This document shows, in pieces, positions 1-12,760 of a DNA stretch of 64,000 bases. The stretch comes from Schistocephalus solidus. Taxonomy: Eukaryota; Platyhelminthes; Cestoda; Diphyllobothriidea; Diphyllobothriidae. The notes under the pieces are model-generated. The model searched no databases. It saw nothing but the letters and a program-made list of their open reading frames with translations, and was not told the origin of the DNA. Location of the stretch: assembly GCA_017591395.1 (NCBI GenBank), contig WEDG01011821.1, positions 1-64,000 on the forward strand, given 5' to 3'. Each line of letters opens with the position of its first letter. The first letter of the stretch is position 1. Position numbers and translations under genes: made by a program.

Positions 1-3000
1 TGGCCGTTATTCTATCGACATGAGGCATGAATGGAGAACATTCAATCATAGAAACCTTCAAAATAAGAGGTTGCGGCAGCCTATCAGGCCAAAACTCATG
101 TAGTGACACTTAGTAGGTGAGGCCATGTGGAGCTCCAGGCCGAAAGAGCGTCTAAGTCTGAATGATTCTGTTCTAGGCCTTGTTCGGTCGTAGAGTTAGA
201 AAGGAATACACGCATTTGAGGTCATGAGCATAAATAAAAGATTGAGAATGTTTAACTATCGATGAAATATCATTTATATACAGTATACAATATACCAATT
301 ATCTGTTCTTTAACGGACAATTTCTTCGTCTCCACTTCACTAGGACTGTTCCGACAATACTGATCAACTTTCGCACGTACGTACTTGCTTCCTGCTCATC
401 TGAATTTTTCTCGTGCCGAAATTGTCATAAAACGGCATCAAATTGGAATTTGTTTATCATCTTATTCAATTTGAATACGCAGCCTCTGCACCAATAGAAA
501 CTGATAACCACTCAAGGAACCAAGTTTGTACAACCCCGTGAAGATCTGAAGTTATTTTATTTTTATTTTTATTTTTCATTTATTTGCGCCACGCTTTACA
601 GGCATACGTATATATACTATATATACATGTAGAGGGTCACAGCTGACAGTGAGGAAAACTCCCGATCGTTGTTTCCATGTGTGTTACGTGGAGAATAAAC
701 TGCAGCTCATTGAGTAATAGCAGTTCTGTGCGGGGACGCGTTAACACAGGTGCCCGGTGAAGAACCTTCCATTCAGCGTTACATGGATCTGGTATTTCAA
801 CAGCAGGGGCATGGTCAAGAGGGCTGTTCGTTGCTGTCGATCGAGAAACAGTTTGATTGAGGTTCCAGCCAGTAATTTTCCTCGTACGCAACACTCGGCA
901 CAGGATTCAGATCCGGGAATGCCACCGGTGTCCAAGAGAGTCAATATATCAGCACCCAAAAGTTTTGGGGCTGCGTTCGAAAAACCAGCGACAGTTCGCG
1001 TAAACGAGTGATAGCCAGTTTGTTCCTGATACTTCAGGTAGCTTATTCCAGATTGCTATTGCACAAAACCGTCGGCAGCGAACCGCGCCAAAGGAAGAAA
1101 TAAAATATCCGATGACTGGTGCGCTTTAGAGAGTGGTCGAGGTGCCCTGTGGCAAGTTGAATCGCATTTTAATCGTTTAGCAGCTCAAAACAGTGTAAAA
1201 TAGTCCTTCCGTAATCTGGCCAGCCACAGCGGGTCATATTGTGTTTACAGTTGTTGGTACGACAGGTTTCCTGTGATCGGAATAGGAAAAACCTTTTGTG
1301 TGAAGGTACAATTGCACGCATTTTCGTTCACTAGCGTGCAGAAGACTAAATAGAAACGAGTGGTTCAGATAGCCTCCCATTATACTTTATAGAGGCCGGT
1401 TCACCTTTGATGGTTTTAAAATTTCGAGAATAAACCCAGTAGTTTGCGTAAGCTTTCGAGATAAATCAGGCGCAGTGCTCGACAGATTAAAATCCATTAG
1501 AAGGATATGCCAGATCCTTTATAAATTCCGGGTACGCCATCGCACTCGTCTATGCTTAGGTGGGCTGATGGTTGTCGCCAATAACCATAACGGAGCACGT
1601 TTGCTAAGAAAGTGAGAGGCGCCATGTGACACTCACTGAGCGAAGACTATAGATCCTTAAGAGTCTTTGCGACGATTTTGGCAATTAAACGGTTTATCGA
1701 TAGGTAATTTTAAAATGTCGTGTAGAGAAGGGCCTACCATAATTGAAAATAATCAGGAAATATCACTGATAAAGAGATTAAATAGAAGTACAGTCTCTGA
1801 ATAACTCCGCCCTCGCTACGCGGGTTGGAGATAACATCAGACATTTTAACCGTGCGTTATACCAAATAGGAAAATATTAAGTTCAGAAGCTGTTACCTAA
1901 GCAAAGGAGGCAAAAGTTTAGCAGTAGGAGATCAAGTGGTCAATACGACTGCAAAGCCTTAGGAAATGAAGCGTACGGTGTAAATTGCAAAACTGCTGTC
2001 TGTATCAATATGATCAAAGAAAGAGAGTCGGCAAGCGTCGTACATTTTTTCGAGAAACCAGTTGAGCCGCATTGCTGGTGGCTATTCTCTTAGGTGATAC
2101 ATCATCTTGTCTTTGACTGGCACCGAAGGACTCGAGACCGCTGGTAGTGTATTTTATTGGTCTTAAAAGTCGTCAAACGACGTAGGTCGTCCGTGCTCGC
2201 GGAATAGCAGTATGCGATTCCTCCATGCAGGGAAAGCTCACCACCGCGAACAAATATTCCATACAGCAGACGAAAAAACATCGTCAGCATCCGCCTCTTT
2301 AAAAACGACCGTAACTGGTCCTGGACCGTAAGATTGACGAAACGCCGAACGGCTACGCCTAAGCCCCTTAGAGGCAAAAGCCATGGCTCTGAGGACGTCA
2401 ATTCGGGTTCAAACCCGGATGCCAGGCGCGACAGCATGTCCACCAAACGCCCCAGACAAGAAAATTGAAGCCATCAGCCGTCAACTGCTGCCCGCCATTG
2501 GCCTCTAAGGCGTCCTAAAAGCACGGGCCCTAAGCGCTTTACCGTGCGCGAAAAGAGTCGCCATTTAACGAAGGGTTTTCGGCAAAGGTAACCTCATCGG
2601 TTTGTCGTTTTCGTCAGACAAGCCTCTAGCCTCTGCAAAGATTTGCTTTTGATCAAGGGTACGATTTGAGGCGTAACGCTCGCAGATGAAAACGACGGGA
2701 GAGTCTACGCGCAGTCTACGGCGGAATGGATAAAGTAGACTTTCATCCTTGAAATTAATGTATGATTTTCTTTACGAATAAAACGAGATGAGTGGACATA
2801 GATCATTGTGTTATCAGCATTAGCATCCACTATCCGCTATCATTACAAAGAAGTATAGTGCAGCTCGAGACGTAGGTGTTGGCACTCCTCTACATTTGCT
2901 GATCTGAAATCACTGGAAAAGCTTTCATATGGATCGTCTTTAGCAGCCTCTAGTTCTAGTGCAGAAAGAACTATAGTGTGACTGTACCCCAAGTGGATCT

Positions 3001-6000
3001 AAAGCGTGACTACCCGACGATGGCTCGACAACCTCTACATAAGCATAAACGCATGTTTGATCCTCGGGTGAAAAATGAACTACCTGGTCCCACATGCCTA
3101 TATCTATGGCCCTGCGTGAGGTCTTCGAACCTTTGCAGGACCGGAAGCTGGAAACGTGAATCATTTTAGGAAGCTGGTGTCACCTGCAAATCAAGCAGTT
3201 CTTCAGATTTAAGTCAGCTGCAGCGTGAAATGCCAGCGAAAGACACAGATCGTTATCCTCGCTGGCATTGGGTGGGCGATAGATACTACCAACGAGTAAA
3301 GAGTAGTTATCTTTAAGAACTACTCCGGAGCCAACAGCTCTCCTCTACCACGGTAAATTGGCAATAGTCCAATGGTAAAAATGTAAGTGGTTGCCTAACA
3401 TAGATATAGCTTCCTCCGCCACGTCCCCTCGTGTCGATCATTCCGAATGTAGCGTAGCCTCAGAATAGAGAGTTCGAGTCGGATACACAGGGTGTTGCCA
3501 TGTTCTGTAACTATTACAATGTCCGGGCTGGTGGATGAAAACCAGAGTCTGGAGCAAAAGGCATCTTTATTAAGCAGAGATCTGGCATTGCGGACGATTG
3601 GTTTAAGCGGGCACGTTTTTGGTTTTCTGAAAACGGGACAGTTAGGCTGTCAGGGGTGACTGCCTTCGGCCAGAAATGCTCTTTTCGATTGAACGCATCC
3701 GTCCATCCCTATCTTTTGAGATTTGCCTCGCCATTGGTCTTTTCGTGTTTTCCAGTTCTTTTATTAGCTGTCGCATTTTCATTCGCTCTTTCAACCCATA
3801 TTCCGCTTCGAAAATAACACTTCAGAATGCGGACCCCTGTAGGGATTGATTTTCTAGTAGCAGGGAGCGGTGCCTGCGCTGCTGTTTTCCAAGATGATTT
3901 TAAGAGGTCTTGGTCGAGGATTTGAATCGGGAGTGTAGACAGAGCCTTCCCTATTCTATATGCCCTTGAGAATATGAATGGACTCGCCGTCCGTCAGCAG
4001 CACGTTTTTGCATACAATTTAAGGAGTTCCAAGTCATGTTTAACTCGCTCCTTTGGAATAATTTCGAAGCTGACTCCGGGACACCTTTTTATTGAGCTAC
4101 GTTCTGTTTTCGACTCAATCTAGGACCCGTTTGTAACTCAGGATCTTTTCAGCCGAGTGAGTACTGGTAACTAGCTCACTTTTGCCTGATAGGTCCAGAG
4201 GAGCCGGATGTTGGCAGGCTGGAGCCAAGTCTCTGCACTGACTGCACCTTCTTAGACCTTCTTTCTTTGGCTACAAACTCGCCAACCTCTTCAACATCGC
4301 ATGTTGGTGCAACGTCTACCAGTGATGTAGCGATGGGCGGTAAAGCCAGATTACAGTGCTGATGCTACCCGAACTTTAGCTACCGGCGGAGCGGCGCAAG
4401 GACTAGATGGAAGCTCCTTCGAAGGAGCGAAAATCCCTCCTGGTTTTATCGGGTCCAGCAGTCGTCGATATGTTTGAATGGACTTTTGTGTCAGTTGTGA
4501 AGCTATAAATGAAAAGGAATTTTTGCTTTGTAGTAGGTTTTCATTACGAACAGGAGCTTTAAAGCAGTTGGGCAAGATTAAAGATTTTTACAGTTATCTA
4601 TTTCATGTCTTAGATTCCTTATTTCCTGCTCCATCACTGAGAATTTCTGCTGGAGGCCGAAACACCCCCATCCATGTGTCATATTGTGCGTACTTAGTTG
4701 CTTTACTGAACTGCACCCGTTTAGCTGGAGGTGTAAAAACAGCAGAATAACGATAGTTCAAAATGTTTTCGCTTGTACATTAACTTGTTGATAAGATCCT
4801 GCCAATATGGCTCGCGTGGGTAGAGGCGTCGATAGACGGTCCCCAAGCAGATTGGTCGTGGACCATTTTTCGTGCACAATAAACTTATGGAATTTTGAGT
4901 TTGCATGCGAGTAATTGCTACAAAAATTAACAGAAAGTCAGCTGAGTTTTCAAAATAAGAATATGAAAATATAAGGACTCAGCCTTTTGGGTTTGAGTCC
5001 CTTCCGCGATTAGAGTAGATGCAGAGCACACAGCCGGCGTTAGTTTCAGAAAGCAGCAAAGATCGAGGGGTCCAAGTCGCGATTTACTAAACTCCAGAGG
5101 AATATAAAAGACAATTTATTTATTTATTTTCTAATAATTTCCAGCACCGTGTCTTCTACACTTTCGAGGTAGAAACTAAAACTCGTAGGCTCGAGGGACT
5201 TGAAATTGAAACCAATTTCAAAATGACGCACCGACTTTCCAGGAACTCTAACATCTCCGAACGGCTGAGTCATTCCTACATATTTTTCATATACTATTTA
5301 TAGTTATTTAAAAGCGTTTTTGAACACGTAGGCGCCAGCCTTTTTTGTCCAGTACTACAAATATTCACCATAATTCCAAACCTAGCTCGAAATCTTCAGT
5401 TATACGCCCAAAATAGAACAAACACACACACGCAGTCTTTTAAAACCGGAATCAAAGCAATGTTTGATAGCAGCATAACCAGTAATGGCACTTCCTTTAG
5501 CTGAAAGTCATTGAGCTTGTTTCAGATCCACGACTGGCCCTCGATCAGTTTATTAATTTACAACCAAGGACTGCAAGTAAAAGGCAGCCAAATCCATCGG
5601 ATACGAGGACGAATTCAGTGAGGTTCTCAATTCAATCTAATTCAATTTATCGAGGGAAATAGGTATGGGCCTTTAGAGGCCCCAGGATTTGTAACGTGAA
5701 ATGGGCGGCGGTATACAGAGAAACCGTGTGGTTGCAAAGGTACAAAAGGCTTTCATAAAATATGACAAGTGGTGCATGACTCGAGGGTTAAGATAAATTC
5801 CTAATCGCCTAGGCCTGTTGCGGAACATTTATTACTAAGAGTTCAAAAATTGGAAAATGAGCTTGCAGACGAAGCTCTTGCAAGATAATAATACTCGAAT
5901 AAATACGGTGTTTTCATAGTACAAAGCAAAAGGCAGTGACCAAACTCATCAAAAAAGTACAAAAAATAAAAGAAGTAATAACTCAAAATGTCTGGACGTT

Positions 6001-6135
6001 GAATACCCATAACGACGGGATAATGGAAATAGTCTAGAATCCCATGGACGATGACATGGAAGCAGTCCACAAATCACATCCTCCCATCTTAGAACTCTAA
6101 TAAGCTCCGTAGTTGTATCCCCGTGAAGCAAACAT
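1..6135. other. No gene recognised (6.1 kb)
   Basis: I see no supportable gene here. Open frames are short, overlap on both strands and show no motif I recognise. The longest (2102-2446, minus) has no family signature. A T-rich stretch with TTTTA-type repeats lies at about 552-590, and a short TTTA run at about 5115-5130. The region is probably intergenic or intronic DNA with old, unrecognisable repeats. An exon too short to spot by eye cannot be excluded. Confidence 0.5.
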
Positions 6136-6255
6136 GTGGTAATCTGCAATGGGGAAACAAAACAATACCCACCAAATTTGATAACGGGAATACCAGATGA
6201 ATTTAATGTAATGCTCTTCCAAATGTTAAAATCTGACTTCGTGATTAACCTATTT

Positions 6256-6372
6256 CAAACCAAAATTACGCAAACATTTAACTTCGGAAGATATGTCCTT
6301 ATTGTTTGTTCTTCCAAACTCGCAACTTTGATTTTGAAAATGGTCCTCCTGGTTTTGAGGCAGCCCTTGACT
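6256..6372 (+). mobile_element. 3' end fragment of a CR1-like LINE (same family as 11230-12200)
   Basis: About 115 bases closely match 12066-12185 further right. In the better-preserved copy this stretch encodes the extreme C-terminus of a LINE ORF2, ending in a KGPPAI-stop signature. Here the frame is broken by small deletions. The fragment runs directly into the endonuclease region of a different LINE starting near 6380, so two elements are joined or one inserted at the tail of the other. The duplication is seen directly. The LINE assignment comes from the context of the second copy. Confidence 0.65.
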
Positions 6373-8890
6373 CTCTACCGACCACAGGGGACATACACTG
6401 ACGCTGATACTTGTTTGTTGGAGAACATAAAAGATATTGATAGTCAACATTTTGTTGTTTTCATGGGTGACTTCAATGCACCCAGCATTCTATGGAACGA
6501 TCTGCAGGCGCAGTGCTCTAAGTATGCCTTCGATCACCGTCTGCTAAAGGCAACACTTAAAGCTCTTCTCACAAAATATGTATTTGTTCAAACGAGAGCG
6601 CGTGAAGGACAACATGCTAGTTGTTTAGATCTTGTCTTCACTAAAGCTCCTGACAGTATAGACGAGGAACACTGCCTATCTTCACTTGTTCGATGTGATC
6701 ATGCAGTACTTTCATGGGATTATAATTTACATTCTGTTCCATCTGCAATAAATGAAACAAGGCCCAATCCTTGGCGTGCAGACTTTTAAAAATGAGAACT
6801 GAAGCATCCAGAATAGACTGGGATCTTCTCTTCTTCGGGAACATCACTGAGGACTGGAATTTATTTAAGAAGTGGTTGTGGAATCTAATAAAATGTCACT
6901 TCCGTCATCGAAATTAAGGATATCTAACAGACCACAGTGGCTAACAAGAGATCAAAAAAGAGAGATTTACATGAAAGGAAGGCTTTTGAAGATATTTTGC
7001 CGATCCAATAAAAATTTAGCCTTGCAAGCATACGAAATTCAAAGGAACAAGGTTTTAACCATAATCTTCAGAAGATGACGGGATTACGATAAGGATTTGC
7101 TCCAACGAGCAGTTCACAATCCCAAATTGGCCCACAGCTATTTAAGAAAAAGCACACGTAACAGGAACCCGATTGATGTTCTGAAAAACGATGATGGCTT
7201 CGAGATAACAGAAATTAAAAGCAAAGCTGAACACTTTTTGCACTTCTTTCACTAAGTTTGCACCAGAGAAGCTGTTATTATTCCATCTAGTTACGAGACT
7301 TTTTGAGTGCCAATTATTCAGGATATGCTCTTTCGACAAGAGGCGGTCGTTGAAGAACTAAAAATTTGGAAGGCATGCAAATCCCACGGCCCCGACAAGA
7401 TTCCAGCATAGCTGCTCATCACATATGCTCGAGAGCTGGCCAAGCCACTATTCCTTCTGTGCCAGAAATCGTTTGATACAGGAATTGTTCCCACTGAATG
7501 GAAAACAGCCCTCACTACATCGCTCCACAAAAGCAGTTGTTGTGCACTTGCTACAAACTACAGCCCTATCAGCCTGATCTAAATATTTTGCAAGGTTATG
7601 GAAAAGGTTGTCAAAAAGGAATTGATGATTTATTTAGAAACCCATAACTTCTTAGCAAATGCACAATATGGCTTTCGTCTGGGCAGATCGTGTGTTACAA
7701 CTTAATGTATACGATGCAAAGCTGGACAAAAGCACTCGATGCAAAAGATACTGTTCATGTGGCCTACATTAATTTCCAGAAGGGCTTCGATAGTGTTCCG
7801 TACCAGCGTCTCCTTTCTAACTTGAGAATGTTAGGTATTGGAGGCAAACTTCTTACGTGGATTGAGCATTTTCTCGTTGGTCGTTTCCAAGAGGTCTGTT
7901 AAAGCGGAGTGCGATGAAAGCGCACAGTCATCGAGACTGGAGTTTGACAAGGTTCAGTGCTCGGACCGAGCCTATTTCTATTGTTCATTAATGATTGTAT
8001 GCAGGAATTGGACTGTGACTTTGCTATATTTGTGGATGATATACAAAGCTGGAAAGTCATCCGCATTGCTGCCGATGGAGACGAATTTCAAGACAATCTT
8101 CATCGATTGGACGAGTGGTCCCGCAGATGGCTCTTGTCCTTCAACTCAAACAAATGCGCCTTGCTGCGTATGGGAAATGGAAATCAGTCATTGATATGCG
8201 ACTCTACTATTTGAACGTTATGCCAATACAAGGAGCAGAAACACAGAAGGCTCTCGGTGTTTGGATGACAGAAAACCTGAAGCCTTCCATACAATGTTGC
8301 CAGGCGGCTAAATCCGCCAATACTATGCTGTACGCTATCAAGCTGGCATTTAAAGTTTTCGATGAGGACTGCTTTTCTAAAGTCTTTTGGATGTTTCTAA
8401 GGCCATATCTTGAATATGCGATCCAAGCATGGCAACTGTGGACCCAGCAGGACTACAACCTGCCCAAAAGGGTGTAGCGCTGAGCCACAAAATTAGTAAG
8501 AGGTCACGGTGAACTGCCCTATAAGATCCGCCTAAATAACCTTAAGCTCTATCCTCTGAGTTATAGGCAGTTGCGCGGAGACTAGATACAAACCTTCCGT
8601 ATCGTACGTGGCATGGAGTGCCCCCTCCTGTGTGATGAATTTTTCCAACTTGCCAGTACAACTTATCTCCGAGTTCATCTATTCAAACTAGGTGTGCCCC
8701 AAGGAAGATTAGATGTGAGGAAGTATTTTTCATCAACCGCGTCATTGAACTGTGGAATAACCTACCCAAGGCGATTGTAACGTCCCTGTCTGTGGATTAA
8801 TTCAAACATCGGTGTGACATACATATATTGCAGCACCACGAAGATTATTCGACTACTTAACCTTAACAATATCAGTGTACTAATTAAATC
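6373..8890 (+). pseudogene. Decayed CR1/Jockey-type LINE ORF2: endonuclease and reverse transcriptase
   Basis: A + strand non-LTR retrotransposon, inactivated by several frameshifts and stops. The endonuclease (APE-type) C-terminal half is open at 6385-6789, with the signature FVVFMGDFNAPSILW near 6450-6500 and CDHAVLSW near 6690-6720. A linker follows, then the RT with KSHGPDKIPA (about 7378-7410), a stop, YGFRLGRSC (about 7668-7695), AYINFQKGFDSVPY (about 7763-7805), LGPSLFLLFINDC (about 7958-7998) and FVDDI, which replaces the usual FADD box, near 8030. The C-terminal ELPYKIRLNNLKLYPL-like segment lies at about 8511-8560, and decayed coding continues to about 8820. An intact ORF2 would be one frame of roughly 900 codons. 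The N-terminal endonuclease and ORF1 are missing, so this is a 5'-truncated relic. The CR1/Jockey clade is inferred from motif spacing. Confidence 0.8.
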
Positions 8891-8934
8891 TGTCTGCATT
8901 CATTTGACTCTAACTTTGTTAAATTGCAATTTTT

Positions 8935-10540
8935 AGGTTATGAATAGGGAGTTTAAATGCGAAGGCATGTATTTTCCTGAAAAGCACTGAACTGTACATT
9001 GGCCAATCCTCGAAGGGCATGCGGATGAATTCTGTCTAAACCGGGTGACTTGGAAGGCTTCAGACGGAGTAATTCTGTCCTTATGAATGTTGGGTGAGAA
9101 GTATCGATTATTTTCTAGTGCAAACGTTTCCAAATTTTATAGTTGTCCTGGGCAGGGGATCAGTGTGCATTTGTTTCATAAGTGAATATTGACTAAAAGA
9201 AGTTATCGAGGACTGAGGCTTTCATTAAGTCATCCGTATCCAATTCTCCGTTTTGGGACAGTTGTGCTGGAATTGGTTCACGATCTATTTGGTTATTGAG
9301 TATGTAACCTTATATAATCTCCGGATGCTCCAAAAATTTCTGTAGTATGATAAGCTCATAGTTTCTTCGAAATCTGTTTGCCTCACGCCTCCATACACCC
9401 TGTTGTCGTTTGCAATGCTGCAAGTGTTTGACAATCCCACGTTATTCGAAACCGCTTCCACATCTTATATATTTTTTTAAAGGATAGTTTTCATGTGCAG
9501 TTGACAATTTTTCGTTTTCTTTCGTTTTAGAACGAGCTGAACGTACTGGAGCAGTTGTCATCGCTTCTTCATGAGGTGGTTTTCCACGGTATTGATGAAA
9601 TTTACGAGCACGTGCTCTAGACATCTCCTTTTAAGATGTTTTTTTTCCAGTTGCTTAAGTGAGTCAGGCTGTGAAAAAGGGAAACTCAAAGGGTAGTACA
9701 ATATGGTCACTAGCACCCATTATTAGGAAATCTTGTAGATCCAGCAAACTATACTGGTCTCAGATTTACGCAAGATCCAGAAACTTTGAACGTTTCCTTC
9801 CCTACCACCTCCGAACGGTACATTCGGGAAAAGTAATTTTTTGGCTGCAATCTCGGGCAAACTATGACCGAATGTATCCATTGGACCCGAAACCGTCCAA
9901 GATAGCCTGTCAATATTGGGAGTGTAAAAGTCTTCAACAATAAGGAAATCTTTCTTTAGGCAAGCCTTGGTCAGCTTCTTTAGGAGAAGGACATCGTTTT
10001 TGATATTCTGGCTTGTGGGACGATATTAAACAGCGAATGCTTATGACCGAGCATACTTAGTTGTAAGACTTAAAGATAAAACTTCACCTTCTGATGTCAT
10101 GGAATGTTACTCGGAAATCGCCGTTATATTCGAGCTAACATTAAAGGCGATTCCTTCTGCACAGCGTCTCCTGTCTCTTCTAAAGAGTTGATAAACACAG
10201 AAGGATGTTTCGTGTTCTCGAATATATTATGAGAGCGACGTTTCTATCAAGGCGAGTAAATTTGGTGTTTTCTCCATAACAAACGTCTGGAACTCACTCA
10301 TTTTATTGAAAAGGCTCCGGGCACTTAAGTAGATGACCTTTGTCATCCGTCTTCTCGGCAAGGGACAGCTCTGATGATATAAGGAGTCTGCAACAGGAAG
10401 GACCTCTTCATCGCCTTCATTTTCAGTTCCCGTATTTGAAGCAATTTTCCCCCCATTTTGGTCCTCAGCTCCCTTATTTTGTCTTTTCCGCCAGTTCTTA
10501 ATCCGGGTGAAAAATACACATCTCCGCATGAGTTACGGAG
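8935..10540 (-). pseudogene. Decayed CR1/Jockey-type LINE, endonuclease to start of RT
   Basis: Read on the minus strand this is a second, different LINE lying tail-to-tail with the element ending near 8890. Its start carries an endonuclease N-terminus (VIYLSARSLFNKMSEFQTF at about 10270-10345, followed by LLALIETSLS). A decayed endonuclease middle with a GDFN-type region lies near 9750-9945. A very clear RT opening motif, KPSKSPGLDRIHPHALR, lies at about 9005-9055. Coding similarity stops just after this, so the catalytic RT core and 3' end are lost. The KSPGxDxIHP motif differs from KSHGPDKIPA in the neighbouring element, which shows a separate family. Many frameshifts and stops make it non-functional. 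The far left boundary is approximate. Confidence 0.68.
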
Positions 10541-11229
10541 AGTCCTTCTCGGTTCTATAAGGTTTGAAGCCTGTAATTCATTTTCGAGAATGATTTAAAG
10601 AGGTTTTTGCAATGAGAATTTATTAAAATCATCCGCTTTCCAGGGAAGTAAAGCTTCAGGCATGGTTACCTATTTTCCATCTTGATGAGCATCATTTAAG
10701 TACGTTCGGAACAGATCAAGGTCATGTTCTACGCTTTCCTCAAGAATTGAGAAGTTGAACCAGGCACCACTTTGGGACAAAATGCCGTTCCCGTTCAAGA
10801 TGCATGCATGGTAACCTGGTGCACTAATTCGTTGATAGAGCTTCGACGTCAGAAGGAATCATAAAGTGATAGACTACGCAATGTGCGTAAATATTAACCC
10901 TACTTCACATTGTAAATGGCAATTCCCTTTTGGAGACCTTAGCAATTTGTTTCGCAGTGGCTTCATTATTACTAGAATCAGATACCATTTAAACGTCTAT
11001 CAAAAAGAAGGAGTGTTGCCTAGAGTTGAACATAGGTTTTGTGGAATCACCTTTACCTTCTTGGATTTCTTCCTCTTAATCTCTTCAAATTCCATAATTT
11101 TTTTCAACAGTGGCATTCGGTGCAGTATTCACGAACAATGCAGCATTTAGTTCTTTATCGAGAGCAATGCTGATTCGGCCTAACCTGGACGACAATGATA
11201 AAAGGTAATAGCCATTTGACGTTTCAGAG
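10541..11229. other. No gene recognised between LINE relics
   Basis: An open frame at 10866-11150 (+) has no recognisable domain, and the minus strand shows stop-broken lysine-rich reading frames. This may be the unreadable 5' part of the minus-strand LINE (ORF1 region) or host filler. Nothing firmer can be said. Confidence 0.35.
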
Positions 11230-12200
11230 GATTACGAGTGGCATTTTTCAAGGCACGGTTCTAGGTCCCCTTCTCTTCATTCTGTACATAAATTAAATTT
11301 CAATTTTACTCAAACATTCACAAAATTTCGTTTACGCTGATGATCTCAAGTTCATTTACTAATTTTCTAAGGACAATGCCAATAGTTTTGTTGATAAAAT
11401 CAACACTGATCTACTTATGCTCTTACGTTGGAGCACTATTTGGCCAAGAGTGGTTTCATGTGTTTTGGCCTCGCCAGGCTTCCTGGACCCCTAGTATTTA
11501 AAAATAGTACACTTTTAGAATGATCAACGATAAAAGAATTAGGCCTATCATTATCGCCTCATGCAAATCGAATTTCTGCAAAGGCTGCACAGATATGGGG
11601 TTTTATATCACATAATTTCTTCCTTCCTGAAATAATTTTAAACCTGTACCGCATGTTTGTTCTTCCTATCCTAGAATACTGGTGTCCCCTATTTGGGCTG
11701 ATGAAAGCCTCTGACAGCAGTAAGATTGAAAAAGTTCAGAGGGTTTTTACTCGAAGACTATTATCTCTTCATGGATCCAGTATCTCTTAAACGAATAAAT
11801 GCCAGTTAGCAAACATTAAATTTCTCTTGGTTAGAAGACTCGAAGTCGATCTCTGCTTCCTGTTTCGCGTTAACTATAGCCCAAATCTCCCACGAATTAT
11901 TGCTCTCACTCCGCTAGATAGACCATATACCACTCGTTATTCCTCCATCATCATTTAACCACCCCTTAGCTCCACAATTAAACATTCTCAGTTTTTTGCC
12001 TACAAATATGCTTTAATCTGGAATAATCTTGCACTGCAAATTATGTTGTCGTCTAAATTAGGTATTTTCAAAACAAAATTACGCAAACATTTAACTTCGA
12101 AAGATATAAAATCCTTATTGTCTGTTTCCTTCCCAAACTCTCAACTTTTGGATTTTAAAAAGGGTCCTCCTGCTATTTGAGGCAGCTCCCTTTATATTAT
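11230..12200 (+). pseudogene. Decayed CR1-like LINE, C-terminal half of reverse transcriptase
   Basis: A + strand RT fragment with readable islands in shifting frames. GTVLGPLLFILYIN lies at about 11255-11296. A YADDLKF catalytic box at about 11334-11355 is the best-conserved YxDD in this cluster. A thumb/C-terminal region follows, including DRPYTTRYSS at about 11920-11945 and FKTKLRKHLTSKDIKS at about 12069-12117, ending with KGPPAI and a stop near 12180. Stops and frameshifts throughout mark it as dead. The last ~115 bases recur at 6256-6372. The endonuclease and first half of the RT are missing, consistent with 5' truncation on insertion. Confidence 0.75.
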
Positions 12201-12279
12201 ATTGGTCTCTTATTATATTTTCACCATCCTCTGCAGAGTCAATCTTAGCATTACTTTTTCATCCCCCCCCCCATTAAAC

Positions 12280-12760
12280 TAGCATCGCCAACTCTTGACA
12301 ACCTTGATACTTTCCTCCCATTTTGCAACCCCTATGATGGTATCCAGGATCATTTGATGCTCAAGGCGGGTTCTGATGGTTTTGCCTATTTGATTGATGG
12401 ACTAACCAGTCAGCAAGGTCACATCTTGATGATGATCTCATGACTCACTCACCTCCAATGGTGGTTAAAAACAGTAGCTCTGACTTCTTTATTATCTCTC
12501 ACCCGACAAGAAGCGTTCCGAACCCTCATACGTTGCCAGCAACATCAGAGCACTATCCCATTGCATCTAGCTATTAATTTTTTAGTGACACAGTTATTTT
12601 TTCCTATTTTTTTTAAAAATTGGCGGCTCGCCGAACTCCGCCTCCGATTTAACCGTAGGAGTTTTTTACTGCTTCTTTTCTAGTTCACCGTATATGTCAA
12701 AGATTTTTGAATATTGTTTTAAAAATAGCAAATCATTCTGAATCGTATATGCTTATCATA
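12280..12760 (+). pseudogene. LINE endonuclease C-terminal fragment
   Basis: Directly after the previous LINE tail, and after a short C-run at 12263-12272, the + strand encodes a decayed endonuclease end. Islands such as DNLDTFLPFCNPYDGIQDHL (about 12295-12355) and THSPPMVVKNS (about 12445-12475) appear. An SEHYPIA island near 12545-12570 resembles the S-D-H-x-P motif that closes the catalytic fold of APE-type endonucleases. One frameshift lies near 12430-12440 and one stop follows SEHYPIA. No RT is readable downstream. The assignment rests on the motif order and on the neighbourhood of other LINE fragments. Confidence 0.5.

Noticed and set aside
2102..2446. 114-codon - strand frame
   Set aside because: No recognisable motif, no splice-consistent neighbours, and overlapping sequence shows no coding bias that I can see.
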